Assembly: GCF_000813005.1 (NCBI RefSeq)
Contig: NZ_JSYP01000001.1
Coordinates: 581,288 to 645,287 of the forward strand
Direction: 5' to 3'
DNA: 64,000 nucleotides
Source: Flavobacterium sp. KMS
GTDB lineage: Bacteria > Bacteroidota > Bacteroidia > Flavobacteriales > Flavobacteriaceae
The position numbers and the translations under genes are program-made. Shown here one piece after another: positions 9,642 to 18,483 of this stretch. The notes beneath the pieces were generated by a model. It had not been told where the DNA came from. It made no database searches and saw only the letters and a program-made list of their open reading frames with translations. Each line of letters begins with the position of its first letter. Position 1 is the first letter of the stretch.

Positions 9642-10085
9642 ATGAAAACTAAATTAAACTTGGCTACATGCCTAATAGCAGGATTAGCATTTGGACTTTC
9701 TGCGAATGCACAAAAAACAGTAATTACAAAAAATGCTTTACCTGCAAATGCTCAGACTTTCTTAAAAACTCATTTTCCAGGACAAGAACCTGTTAATATT
9801 ATTGAGGATAAAGAAACCTTCTCTAAAGATTACAAAGTTCAGTTTACAAATTATATAGAAATAGAATTTGACGGAAAAGGAAATTGGGAAGAAGTAGATG
9901 GTAATCATCAAGCAATTCCAAGTAGTATAATTCCTAAAAAAATAGCATCTTACGTTACTACTAATTTTGCAAATACTATAATAACCAAAATTGACAAAGG
10001 AACTTGGGGATATGAAGTAAATTTAAGTAACGGTCTTGAATTAGAGTTTAACTCTAAAGGCAATTTTATAAGAATTGATAATTAA
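9642..10085 (+). CDS. Periplasmic PepSY-like (DUF2874) protein
   Basis: A 147-residue exported protein. The ATG at 9642 starts a clean signal peptide (MKTKLNLATC...LSANAQ); the upstream ATG at 9591 would fuse 17 unlikely residues and overlap the regulatory motif. The mature part holds one PepSY-like module of about 120 residues with two similar halves: LPANAQTFLKTHFPG and IPKKIASYVTTNF each begin a half, followed by EIEFDGKGNWEEVDGNHQAIP and LELEFNSKGNFIRID. PepSY-like proteins are periplasmic and often sit beside two-component systems. No catalytic residues are apparent. The next gene starts 17 bases later, probably in the same transcript. Confidence 0.85.
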   Translation: MKTKLNLATCLIAGLAFGLSANAQKTVITKNALPANAQTFLKTHFPGQEPVNIIEDKETFSKDYKVQFTNYIEIEFDGKGNWEEVDGNHQAIPSSIIPKKIASYVTTNFANTIITKIDKGTWGYEVNLSNGLELEFNSKGNFIRIDN

Positions 10086-10102
10086 CATTAAATACAACAA
10101 TC

Positions 10103-10567
10103 ATGAAAAAAATAATCTTATCTGGCTTTATAGCCTTAACACTTTTATTCTCGGCAACATCTTGTGACAGCGATGATGATAATGATCATGAAACAATAAT
10201 TAGTGCCACCGATTTACCTCAACCGGCAACTGCATTTGTTACTACATATTTTCCTGATGCTACTTATAAGCTTATAACTAGACAAAATATTCCTGATGCC
10301 GATGGGTCAATTTATGATGTTTTACTAAGTAATAATTTCGACATTGATTTTGATGCTAAAGGAAATTGGATTGATATCGATGGAAATCATCAGGCAATTC
10401 CGGTTGCTTTGATTCCTGTAAAAATCAATACTTATGTAACCACAAATTATCCTGATCAAGTTGTAACATCAATCGATAACGAAAAAACGTTTATAGAAAT
10501 AGAACTTTCTAATAATCTGGAACTAGTTTTTGATCTTGAAGGAAATTTTCTTCGAATAGATAAATAA
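10103..10567 (+). CDS. PepSY-like lipoprotein
   Basis: A 154-residue paralogue of the preceding protein, here a lipoprotein: the signal peptide ends FSATSC (Cys 21), followed by an acidic tether (DSDDDNDHE). The single PepSY-like module repeats the pattern LPQPATAFVTTYFP...DIDFDAKGNWIDIDGNHQAIP and IPVKINTYVTTNYP...LELVFDLEGNFLRIDK. It is closer to the two modules of the gene at 11174 than to its upstream neighbour. A terminator follows within 25 bases, so the 9642-10567 pair forms one short transcript or the end of the kinase operon. Confidence 0.85.
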   Translation: MKKIILSGFIALTLLFSATSCDSDDDNDHETIISATDLPQPATAFVTTYFPDATYKLITRQNIPDADGSIYDVLLSNNFDIDFDAKGNWIDIDGNHQAIPVALIPVKINTYVTTNYPDQVVTSIDNEKTFIEIELSNNLELVFDLEGNFLRIDK

Positions 10568-10589
10568 AAACAAAACTGCATCATACTCT

Positions 10590-10624
10590 AAAAGCTCCGA
10601 AATTTAATCTCGGGGCTTTTTTTT
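10590..10624. terminator. Rho-independent terminator after the PepSY-like pair
   Basis: AAAAGCTCCGA and TCGGGGCTTTTTTTT arms flank an AATTTAAT loop and end in eight T. A near-identical hairpin ends the next PepSY-like gene at 12063-12096, so gene and terminator were probably duplicated together. Confidence 0.9.
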
Positions 10625-10741
10625 GCAGGAGATTTTAAAATTTTTCTGCCACAAATTACACAAATTTATAAGCGTATCGATAGGAAACCTTTGAATCTTT
10701 GTAACTCAGTACCTTTCTTTAGCCACTGATTAAAATGATTT

Positions 10742-10857
10742 TTTTCACGCAGATCCGACAGATTTAAGCAGATTTAATTTAAAAAAATAGTAATAAATAA
10801 ATCTGCGCTCATCGGCTTAAATTTTTTTAAAATCTGCGTGAGAAAAAATTTACCCAT
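10742..10857. repeat. Palindromic repeat, family C copy 1, in the 10568-11173 gap
   Basis: Inverted repeat with outer arms TTTTCACGCAGAT and ATCTGCGTGAGAAAAA and inner arms built of CAGATTTAAGCAGATTTAA versus TTAAA and AATCTGCGC pieces. A second copy is at 19772-19864. The gap otherwise holds the terminator, short AAACCTTTG/CTATCGA echoes shared with the 1.6-1.9 kb and 12.0-12.7 kb gaps, and the motif before the next gene. No gene is seen. Confidence 0.75.
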
Positions 10858-11106
10858 TCAGAATAGCTATCGGGGTAAAAGAATAAAAAGGAATTTTTCA
10901 GCACATTCAGAGAAACCTTTGCGCATTTGCATCTCAGCGCCTTAGAACCTTTTCCTAAAACTTTTCGGTTAATTTTTTCGCCTCAAATTTCACGAATCTA
11001 CACAAATCATTAAACCGTTATAAATCACTATAATCTTTTTAAAAACATATCGTCAATAAAGATTAATCTCCCTTACTATCTCTTTTGCAAAAAAAATAAG
11101 AATATT

Positions 11107-11120
11107 CCTAAATGTTTCCA
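11107..11120 (+). promoter_or_regulatory. Shared upstream motif CCTAAATGTTTCCA, copy 3
   Basis: An exact copy of the element before the response regulator, 54 bases ahead of the two-module PepSY-like gene. It is followed by GGTTATAATATTG, a TAnnTTTG-like element with one mismatch (TAATATTG). Because this gene is separated from the upstream genes by a terminator and 600 bases, conservation of the motif here is good evidence that it is functional. Confidence 0.65.
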
Positions 11121-11173
11121 GGTTCAGGTTATAATATTGCTGTATAATAAAATAACAATTTAATACTACTACC

Positions 11174-12037
11174 ATGAAAAAAACATTTTTAACAAGTTTT
11201 ACAATTTTATCAATTTTGCTTTCAACAACCTCTTGCGATAGTAATGACGGTCTTGTCGCAGTGGATAAAACTGTAATCGAGCCAACTAATCTTCCTGCTA
11301 CAGCAAAAACATTTACCGAAACCTATTTTCCTAGTCCTGTATATAAATCAACAGTAAAATTAAATACACCTAGTTTAAATGGAACTATTTATGATGTTTC
11401 GCTTGCAAATGGTTTCGAAATAGATTTTGATGCTAACGGAAACTGGACTGAAATAGATGGAGGTAATCAAGCAATACCTACTGCTTTAATTCCAGAGAAA
11501 ATTAATGCTTATGTTGCTGCAAATTATCCTGGTTTGTTTATCGTACAAATCGAAAACGAAAAAACTAAATACGACGTAGAATTATCTAATGATATAGATT
11601 TAGTTTTTACTACACAAGGAGATTTTGTTAGAATAGATCATGATGGAGATAATCATAATGAAGTTGTTGTTAATCCAACTACATTACCTCTGGCAGCGAC
11701 TACATTAATTAGTACACATTTCCCTAATGCAACAATTAGATTGGTAGAAAAACAAAATAAACCAGATGCAAACGGTTCTGTTTATGATGTTTCTCTTTCT
11801 AACAATTTTGAAATTGATTTTGATGTAAATGGAAACTGGACAGAAATAGATGGAGGTAGCAAAGCTATTCCTGTTGCTTTAATTCCTGCAAAAATCAATA
11901 CATATGTTACAACCACTTATCCAGGTTTATTCATAACATCTATTGATAATGAAAAAACATATACTGAAGTAGAACTTTCTAATGATACAGATTTAATTTT
12001 TGACACTCTTGGAAATTTCCTTAGAATAGACAAATAA
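11174..12037 (+). CDS. Two-module PepSY-like lipoprotein
   Basis: A 287-residue lipoprotein (signal peptide with Cys 21 in LLSTTSC) carrying two tandem PepSY-like modules, about residues 38-155 and 170-287. Each has the signature (E/D)IDFD-NGNWTEIDGG--AIP and a C-terminal F--GDF-RID or F-TLGNFLRID. The second module is very similar to the gene at 10103, which points to intragenic duplication. It carries its own copy of the shared upstream motif and its own terminator, so it is a separate unit likely under the same control. Function beyond envelope localisation is unknown. Confidence 0.85.
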   Translation: MKKTFLTSFTILSILLSTTSCDSNDGLVAVDKTVIEPTNLPATAKTFTETYFPSPVYKSTVKLNTPSLNGTIYDVSLANGFEIDFDANGNWTEIDGGNQAIPTALIPEKINAYVAANYPGLFIVQIENEKTKYDVELSNDIDLVFTTQGDFVRIDHDGDNHNEVVVNPTTLPLAATTLISTHFPNATIRLVEKQNKPDANGSVYDVSLSNNFEIDFDVNGNWTEIDGGSKAIPVALIPAKINTYVTTTYPGLFITSIDNEKTYTEVELSNDTDLIFDTLGNFLRIDK

Positions 12038-12062
12038 AAATGTAATTATATAATACCATTCT

Positions 12063-12096
12063 AAAAGCTCTGAAATTTAATTTCGGAGCTTTTTTT
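12063..12096. terminator. Rho-independent terminator after the two-module PepSY-like gene
   Basis: AAAAGCTCTGAAATTTAATT and TCGGAGCTTTTTTT pair as the hairpin at 10590-10624 does, with compensating changes in the stem, and end in seven T. Confidence 0.9.
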
Positions 12097-12321
12097 AAGT
12101 CTGTGGATGAAAAGGAACGCGGATAAGACAGATTCGCTAAAGCGAAAACACGGATAAAAACGGATTTTAAAAGTTTAAATTTGTGAAAATTTGTGTAATT
12201 TGTGGTAGAAAAAAATAACCGCAAAATTGCCTTAGTCTTAGTCTCTTTGCAGCTCAGAACCTCAGCGCCTTTGTCCCTTTGAAACTGAGAGTCAAAAGTG
12301 CAAAAATTAGGTTTGCGAATG

Positions 12322-12605
12322 TCAGGCTGCGCGGAGTCGAAGCCCCGCAAGTAACTAACATAAAGTTTTTCTTAAATTGCGGAGCCACTCGCGGAGATTC
12401 CTCAATTCTTCGGAATGACAAGATTGGGGTTATGTTGTGATCAAGTCTTTGTCCCTTTGAAACTTTGCAACTTTAAACCTTTCTTAGCGCATCGATAGAA
12501 AACCTTTGCATCTCTTAATTATCGAGTTTCTCGCGGAGACCCTTCTTTCATCAGGGTGACAAGATTGGGGTTATGTTGTGGTCAAGTCTTTGTCCCTTTG
12601 TCTCA
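12322..12605. repeat. Mixed interspersed repeats in the 12038-12741 gap
   Basis: No gene is credible in this 704-base gap. It contains TGTCAGGCTGCGCGGAGTCG (12320s; relative at about 18370), two CTCGCGGAGA...TTC-TC-GG-TGACAAGATTG units (about 12389-12425 and 12530-12566) and a direct repeat of GACAAGATTGGGGTTATGTTG at about 12418 and 12558. The rest is low-complexity CTTTG-CCTTT-AGCACC wording also found in other gaps. These are pieces of repeat family E, probably layered by successive duplications. Confidence 0.65.
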
Positions 12606-12690
12606 TTGTAACTTAGAACCTCAGCACCTTTGAAACTTTGCCACTTAGCACCTTTAAACCTCAACAGTTTAGAATCTATTAAAAAACAAA

Positions 12691-12719
12691 AAACCATTCC
12701 GTAAAACGGAATGGTTTTT
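12691..12719. terminator. Terminator of the T9SS adhesin gene
   Basis: AAACCATTCCG and CGGAATGGTTTTT pair around a TAAAA loop. The hairpin is downstream of the minus-strand adhesin stop at 12742 and has T/A runs on both sides, so it may work in both directions. Confidence 0.85.
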
Positions 12720-12741
12720 AAAAACACAATCTTTATTCAAT

Positions 12742-15700
12742 TTAATAAATCACTTTTTTAATTTTGGTCTGATTGTTATCTAAGACAACTTTAACCACCA
12801 GAACTTGATTAGCAGATTTTAAATTATCGATACTCAATTTAGGATTTCCTATCCCACCTTTCTCGTAGAGTAAATTACCCGAAACATCGTAAATAAATAC
12901 CTGATTAATATTCTGATCAAACGCATTAACACTTATCACTTTGTTTAAAGTAGCTACAGAAATTGTATTGTTTGCCGATGCAGAATATTTTGAAGCAACT
13001 GCACGACCAAATACGAAAGGAATACCAACTGTTAATTCCTGCACACAACCTTGATCTGAAGTTATTATAAAAGTATAAGTGCCGGATGATAGATTTTGAA
13101 TTAATAAAGAAGGTAGATCTGACTCATAAACAGTTGCTCCTGAATTAAATGATACAGTCCAATCACCCTCAGGTAAATTTTCTAAAAGAACACTTCCCTT
13201 AGATGAAGATGTTTCTGGTGTAACTGTAGGCGTAACCGCTGGCGTTTCGTTAATAGTCACAGTTATTAAACTTGAACTACTGCTTATACCGTTCGCATTT
13301 TTTACAGTCAATGCTCCGTTATAAACCCCGGCCGCAGTTCCTGCAGGAATAGCAACCGTGACCGTATTATCAATCAATGCTTCATCAGTAACAGCAGCAA
13401 AACTATTTGTAGGCGAAGAATCCCATACTATACTATACACAACTGGAGAGCCGGTTGTAAAGAGATAGAATGTTGTATTTTGCGCACTAGGGCTTGAACA
13501 TATGTCAGTTGCACCTATTCCTGTTATTGTTGGTGGTACAACCGCATCATTAACTACTATTGTTACTGCTAGATCCGTTTTACAAGTTCCGCTATAGATA
13601 GTCAGTAGTCCAACGTAGGTTCCTGACGGGACATTTGGAGATATTTCAATTGTATTTATCACGCCTCCGCCTGGAGCTGCAGTGAATGGAGTTAAACCTT
13701 GGTTTTGTATTGGACTGTTAGTGGAAATAACATTCCATTTAACAGAATACTCTGTAGGGTTTCCTGTAACTGCAGTATATGCTAATGATGTTGTTTGCGA
13801 ACTGGTACTTGTAAAAACTGGTGTAATTTCTCCATTTGTTGTAATTGTAGGAAGTGGATTTACAGTTACTGTAAAAAGTGAGCCTGCACTACTAACACCA
13901 CTCGCATTTTTAACAGTCAATGTTCCGGTATAAGTTCCCTCAGCAGTTCCCCCAGGCACATTAATCTTAATTGGACTGGCAGGTAATGCTGCATCTGTAA
14001 CGGCTGCAAAACTATTTGTTGGAGAAGAATCCCAAACAATACTATAAGAGACAGGAGATCCTGTTGTTGCACTATAACTTAATGCTGCTCCTTGCGCAGA
14101 AACTCTTGAACAAACAGCATTTGTTGATTCTGCTGCTGTTATAGTGGGTGCTTCAGGGTTAATTACTATTGATACTTCCTGAGCTGCTGAGATACAAGTT
14201 CCATTGTAAATAACCAAACTTCCAATATAGGTTCCAGGCGGAACATTAGGAGATACTTCAATTGTATTTATTACACCTCCGCCGGGAGCAAAAGTGAATG
14301 AAGTTGTACCTTGATTTTGCATTGGACTATTACCTGAAAAAACGTCCCACTCAATATAATATCCTATAGGATCTCCTGTAACTGCAGTATATGTTAATGA
14401 TGCAGTTTGCGAGTTCGTACTTGTAAAAACTGGAGAAATTGTTCCATTTGTTGTAATTGTAGGTTTTTCATTTATAGGCACAGTAAAAGATGAGCCTGTA
14501 CTAACTACGCCACTTGCATTTTTCACAGTCAATGTTCCCGTATAAGATCCTCCAACAGTTCCCGCAGGAACATGAATATCGATACGGCTTTCAGGTAATG
14601 CTGCATCAGTAACTGCTGCAAAACTATTTGCTGGAGAAGAATCCCAAACAATACTATAAGTAACTGGAGAACCCGTTGTTTCACTATAATATAAATTTGT
14701 TATTCGCTCTTCATCAGCTGGACAAATAGGAAAGGTTCCGTCTGATATGGTTATAGTAGGTAAATCCTCTACTGTTACAGTTGTTGCCACAGAATTTACT
14801 ACTGCACAATCCCCACTTTGTACAACAGCTCTAAACTGTGTAGTTTCTGTTAATACGCCTGAAGTGTACGTAGTATTTGTATTTGCGATATCAACCCATG
14901 TCGTAAACGGATTTACAGATGACTGCCAGTTAACAACCGATCCTGTATGACCGGATAAAGTCAGTAAACCACTTGTGTTTCCATAAGTAATTGTTGTTCC
15001 GCCAGTTACTGTTCCACCAACTGTTGGCGGATATATTGTTATAGACACGGGATATACAGAACCGCAAGATCCATTTTTTAATATCAATGATCCTTGATAG
15101 GTTCCTGGTAAAGCATTTGCTGATACTTCGATTTGAAATGTATTAGGAGTTGAAGTAAAAAGATGTGGAGTATCAGGAATATCTACTAAGAAAGCTGCAT
15201 TTGCTTCGTTATCCCAATTAACTGCATAGCTTGTAGGACTTCCAGTAGTAGCACTATAAGCTAAATCTGATATTTGCGAGCCTGCACAAATCGCAGAGAA
15301 TATTCGAGTTGATGTAATTTTAGGAATTTCATTTATAGTTACAGTAAAAATTGAACCCGTACTAACACCACCATTTGCATTTTTCACAGTCAATGTTCCC
15401 GTATAAGTTCCCACAGCTGTTCCGGCAGGAACTGCAATCGTAATTGGACTAGACGGTAATGCTGCATCTGTAACTGCTGCAAAACTATTTGCTGGAGAAG
15501 AATCCCAAACAATACTATAACTAATTGGAGATCCCGTTGTTTCACTATAACTTAACGGTGTATTTTGCGCACCCACAATTGAACATCGAGATCCAGCCGA
15601 AGCTGACGCTGTTATAGTAGGTAAAGCCTCTACCGTTACAGTTGTTGCAGCAGAATTTACAACCGGACAAAATCCTGTTCGTACAACTGCTCTAAATTGT

Positions 15701-17769
15701 GTAGTTTCTGTTAGTACTCCTGAAGTGTAAGTTGTATTTGTATTGTCAATATCAACCCAAGCCGTAAACGGACTTACTGATGACTGCCACTTAACAACAG
15801 ATCCTGTATGACCTGATAAAGTCAGCAAACCACTTGTCTCTCCGGAATTAATTGTTGTTCCGCCAGTTACTGTTCCACCAATAGCTTGCCCAATTATTGT
15901 TATCGTTACCGTAGATGCAGAACTGCAAGATCCACTTTTCACTATAAATGATCCGTTATAGGTTCCCGGTAAAGCATTTGCAGGTATTTGAATTGGGATT
16001 CCTCCACTTGAAGCAAAATTATATGAAGTATCAGGGATATCCGCTAACAAAGCTGCATTTGCTGCGTTATTCCAATCAAGGGCATAACTTGTAGGATTAC
16101 CAAAAGAAGCAACATAAAATAAAGTTGATGTTTGTGAATTGCCGTTTGCACAAATTAGAGAAAGTACTCCATCTGATATAATTGTAGGAGTTTCATTTAT
16201 AGTTACAGTAAAAACTGAACCTGTACTTATACCACCGCTTGCATTTTTCACAGTCAATGTTCCGGTATAAATTCCGGCGGCAGTTCCGGCAGGAACTGCA
16301 ATCGTAATTGGACTAGATGGCAACACTCCATCTGTAACAACTGCAAAACTATTTGCTGGAGAAGAATTCCAAACTATACTATAGGTAATTGGAGCTCCCG
16401 TTGTTCTACTGTAACTTAGAGCTGTACTTTGTGCATCATCACTCGTACATACACTATTTGCAGCTAATCCCGTTATAGTGGGTAAAGGCACTACTGTAAC
16501 CGTTGTTGCAGCAGAATTTGCTGCTACACAAGCACCATTTTGTACAACAGCTCTAAATTGCGTAGTCGCTGTTAATACCCCTGAAGTATAAGTAGTATTT
16601 GTATTGACGATATCGACCCATGTTGTAAACGGACTCACAGATGACTGCCACTTAACAACAGATCCTGTATGACCTGATAAAGTCAATAAACCGCTTGTAT
16701 TTCCAGCATTAATAGTAGTTCCGCCACTTACTGTTCCACCAACTGTTGCCGGTGATACAATTACCGTAGCTGAATTATTAGTCGTAATAGTAGAAGAACA
16801 AGTTTCTGAAGTAAGTTTAGTAACTGTTATAATGCTCGAACCTGCAGTAGTTAATCCTTCCGCTGTAAAAGTTCCAGTTCCTGCTGTACTAACTGTCAAA
16901 TTTGCAGTTAGTGCCGTAGCACTAGGACTACTTCTGTTATAAGTCACTACATAATTACCAACAGGCAATGACGTAACGCTACCCGCTACTGTTATTGTAG
17001 ATGTTGTACCACTAGAAGCACAAATACTTGTTGCAGTTGTAGATCCAATACTATAATTAGGACAAGAATAAGAAATAATCACTTTTCCAGCTGCGCCTGC
17101 ACCCCCAATTTGTGCAACACCCAACGCCGAATTTATGGCACCACTACCTCCTCCACCAGCTGGTGAACCTGCGATTCCGGGTGCATTACTTAAGAGTAAA
17201 CCTGAAACAGCTCCTCCTCCGGCTCCTCCTGAATTTGCTCCGGCACCTCCAGCACCAGACGAAAGCAATAATCCTAGAAGATTCCATGAGTTACCATTAC
17301 CTCCGTTTACACCTGCAAACTTACTAGAACCTGTCGAAGCTGCAATTGTTCCTCCTGTTCCTCCTAAAGGAGAACCTCCAGTATTATTGGCACCTCCACC
17401 TAAACCTCCTGCGGCTAAGATAGACGTTTCGAAACCACTAATAGTAGAGTTCCCTCCTGCAGCACCAGCTCCGCTGGTACCAGCGGTTTGACTAGCAACT
17501 ACTACATTTAGCGTTGCTCCGGGAGTAACTGTAATTGGAGCACTTGCGTAAGCTCCTCCTCCTCCTCCGGCAGCACCTCTTCCTAAAAGCAATGGGGCAC
17601 CACTGGCTCCACCGCCAGATCCGCCACCGCCCCATGCCTGAACAATGACACTAGTTACACCAGCAGGGACAGGAAATGTCCCATTGTTGGTATACGTTTT
17701 CGTCGATCCTGCTTGGGACCACGAATAAGAACTAATAAAGACGAGTAATAAAAATAATTTTAATTTCAT
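12742..17769 (-). CDS. Large T9SS-exported adhesin with glycine-rich head and Ig-like repeats
   Basis: A 1675-residue cell-surface protein. Residues 1-19 are a signal peptide. Residues of about 25-235 form a glycine/alanine-rich domain (GGGGSGGGASGAP and similar). The middle is a mosaic of two beta-sandwich repeat types: at least three copies of a unit containing GLLTLSGHTGSVV-WQSS and TTQFRAVV, and about six copies of a unit containing SYSIVW-SSP-NSFAAVTD and G-YTGTLTVKNA. The last 75 residues look like a type A T9SS sorting domain (IYDVSGNLLYEKGG, ending KIKKVIY), which directs secretion and attachment to the surface. It stands alone with its own terminator. Near-identical DNA repeats make copy-number change by recombination likely. 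The ligand is unknown. Confidence 0.85.
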   Translation of the reverse strand: MKLKLFLLLVFISSYSWSQAGSTKTYTNNGTFPVPAGVTSVIVQAWGGGGSGGGASGAPLLLGRGAAGGGGGAYASAPITVTPGATLNVVVASQTAGTSGAGAAGGNSTISGFETSILAAGGLGGGANNTGGSPLGGTGGTIAASTGSSKFAGVNGGNGNSWNLLGLLLSSGAGGAGANSGGAGGGAVSGLLLSNAPGIAGSPAGGGGSGAINSALGVAQIGGAGAAGKVIISYSCPNYSIGSTTATSICASSGTTSTITVAGSVTSLPVGNYVVTYNRSSPSATALTANLTVSTAGTGTFTAEGLTTAGSSIITVTKLTSETCSSTITTNNSATVIVSPATVGGTVSGGTTINAGNTSGLLTLSGHTGSVVKWQSSVSPFTTWVDIVNTNTTYTSGVLTATTQFRAVVQNGACVAANSAATTVTVVPLPTITGLAANSVCTSDDAQSTALSYSRTTGAPITYSIVWNSSPANSFAVVTDGVLPSSPITIAVPAGTAAGIYTGTLTVKNASGGISTGSVFTVTINETPTIISDGVLSLICANGNSQTSTLFYVASFGNPTSYALDWNNAANAALLADIPDTSYNFASSGGIPIQIPANALPGTYNGSFIVKSGSCSSASTVTITIIGQAIGGTVTGGTTINSGETSGLLTLSGHTGSVVKWQSSVSPFTAWVDIDNTNTTYTSGVLTETTQFRAVVRTGFCPVVNSAATTVTVEALPTITASASAGSRCSIVGAQNTPLSYSETTGSPISYSIVWDSSPANSFAAVTDAALPSSPITIAVPAGTAVGTYTGTLTVKNANGGVSTGSIFTVTINEIPKITSTRIFSAICAGSQISDLAYSATTGSPTSYAVNWDNEANAAFLVDIPDTPHLFTSTPNTFQIEVSANALPGTYQGSLILKNGSCGSVYPVSITIYPPTVGGTVTGGTTITYGNTSGLLTLSGHTGSVVNWQSSVNPFTTWVDIANTNTTYTSGVLTETTQFRAVVQSGDCAVVNSVATTVTVEDLPTITISDGTFPICPADEERITNLYYSETTGSPVTYSIVWDSSPANSFAAVTDAALPESRIDIHVPAGTVGGSYTGTLTVKNASGVVSTGSSFTVPINEKPTITTNGTISPVFTSTNSQTASLTYTAVTGDPIGYYIEWDVFSGNSPMQNQGTTSFTFAPGGGVINTIEVSPNVPPGTYIGSLVIYNGTCISAAQEVSIVINPEAPTITAAESTNAVCSRVSAQGAALSYSATTGSPVSYSIVWDSSPTNSFAAVTDAALPASPIKINVPGGTAEGTYTGTLTVKNASGVSSAGSLFTVTVNPLPTITTNGEITPVFTSTSSQTTSLAYTAVTGNPTEYSVKWNVISTNSPIQNQGLTPFTAAPGGGVINTIEISPNVPSGTYVGLLTIYSGTCKTDLAVTIVVNDAVVPPTITGIGATDICSSPSAQNTTFYLFTTGSPVVYSIVWDSSPTNSFAAVTDEALIDNTVTVAIPAGTAAGVYNGALTVKNANGISSSSSLITVTINETPAVTPTVTPETSSSKGSVLLENLPEGDWTVSFNSGATVYESDLPSLLIQNLSSGTYTFIITSDQGCVQELTVGIPFVFGRAVASKYSASANNTISVATLNKVISVNAFDQNINQVFIYDVSGNLLYEKGGIGNPKLSIDNLKSANQVLVVKVVLDNNQTKIKKVIY

Positions 17770-18159
17770 AATAGTAGGTTTTAATAATGAAAAAAATCAG
17801 TTAATTATTTGGGGTAAAGGGTATTTATAAGAAGGTGGTATTAAAAGAAATAGCATAATTAGATTGAAGATTAATCTACAGTATTTTCTTTTCTCGAATC
17901 AACTACAACATATTGATATACAGTCTATTGAAGCAATACATTAGTAAAATTAACATAATATTTCTGTAAATAATTATATTATTATGCAAATTATTGTGTC
18001 GTTCAACGAATAAATATTTTTTTTACTAAATATTTAACACGTTAAATATCAATACATTAAAAATATCATTTTGTTACAAAAAAAGCTGCTTCAGCGTAAG
18101 GTATTGAGTTGTTGAGGTTTTAAGTGACAAAGGCGCAAAGGCTAGCTTTGCCCATAAAC

Positions 18160-18296
18160 TAACCGTAACATTGTCTATCCTGAAGCAGGAAGACACGAGC
18201 GATAACGACCTGGAGAAGTATTCTCCACGAGTAGCTCGGTAATTATTGTGGAGTTTCTTGCGGAGACCCCTCGTTCCTCGGGGTGACAAGATTGTT
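18160..18296. repeat. Interspersed repeat family E, second full copy, in the 17770-18483 gap
   Basis: It aligns over its length with 1733-1868 (shared wording GACACGAGCGATAACGACCT, CGAGTAGCTCG, TTGCGGAGACC, GACAAGATTG). A further TCTTGTCAGGCTGAGTAGAG piece follows at about 18367. The left part of the gap (17770-18060) is very AT-rich, has no gene and probably contains the adhesin promoter on the minus strand. Confidence 0.7.
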
Positions 18297-18430
18297 TGAA
18301 GAAGGGACAAAGGGGCTGAGAGACAAAGGTGCAAAGGCTTGGATTACGCGTAAAACAACCATAATCTTGTCAGGCTGAGTAGAGTCGAAGCCCACGTATA
18401 AACCGTTACTTTCTTTTCATAATAAAAAAA

Positions 18431-18461
18431 GCCCTAACAAGTTTTAAAATCTTGTTAGGGC
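18431..18461. terminator. Terminator of the left-arm namZ transcript
   Basis: GCCCTAACAAG and CTTGTTAGGGC form an 11-bp perfect stem, 23 bases after the minus-strand stop, with A/T runs on both sides. It marks the outer end of the left arm of the salvage locus. Confidence 0.9.
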
Positions 18462-18483
18462 TATGCCTTTCTATTTATTATTT

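Noticed and set aside
12021..12350. 109-residue minus-strand frame
   Set aside because: It runs through the terminator of the PepSY-like gene and low-complexity repeats, with no recognisable domain.
17135..17491. 118-residue proline/alanine-rich plus-strand reading frame
   Set aside because: It is the antisense shadow of the glycine-rich head of the adhesin; Gly codons read backwards give Pro and Ala. No promoter or start context.
12742..17769. Regular repeats considered as a possible CRISPR or satellite array
   Set aside because: Repeat units are hundreds of bases long, coding, and separated by related rather than unique sequence; they are protein domains.
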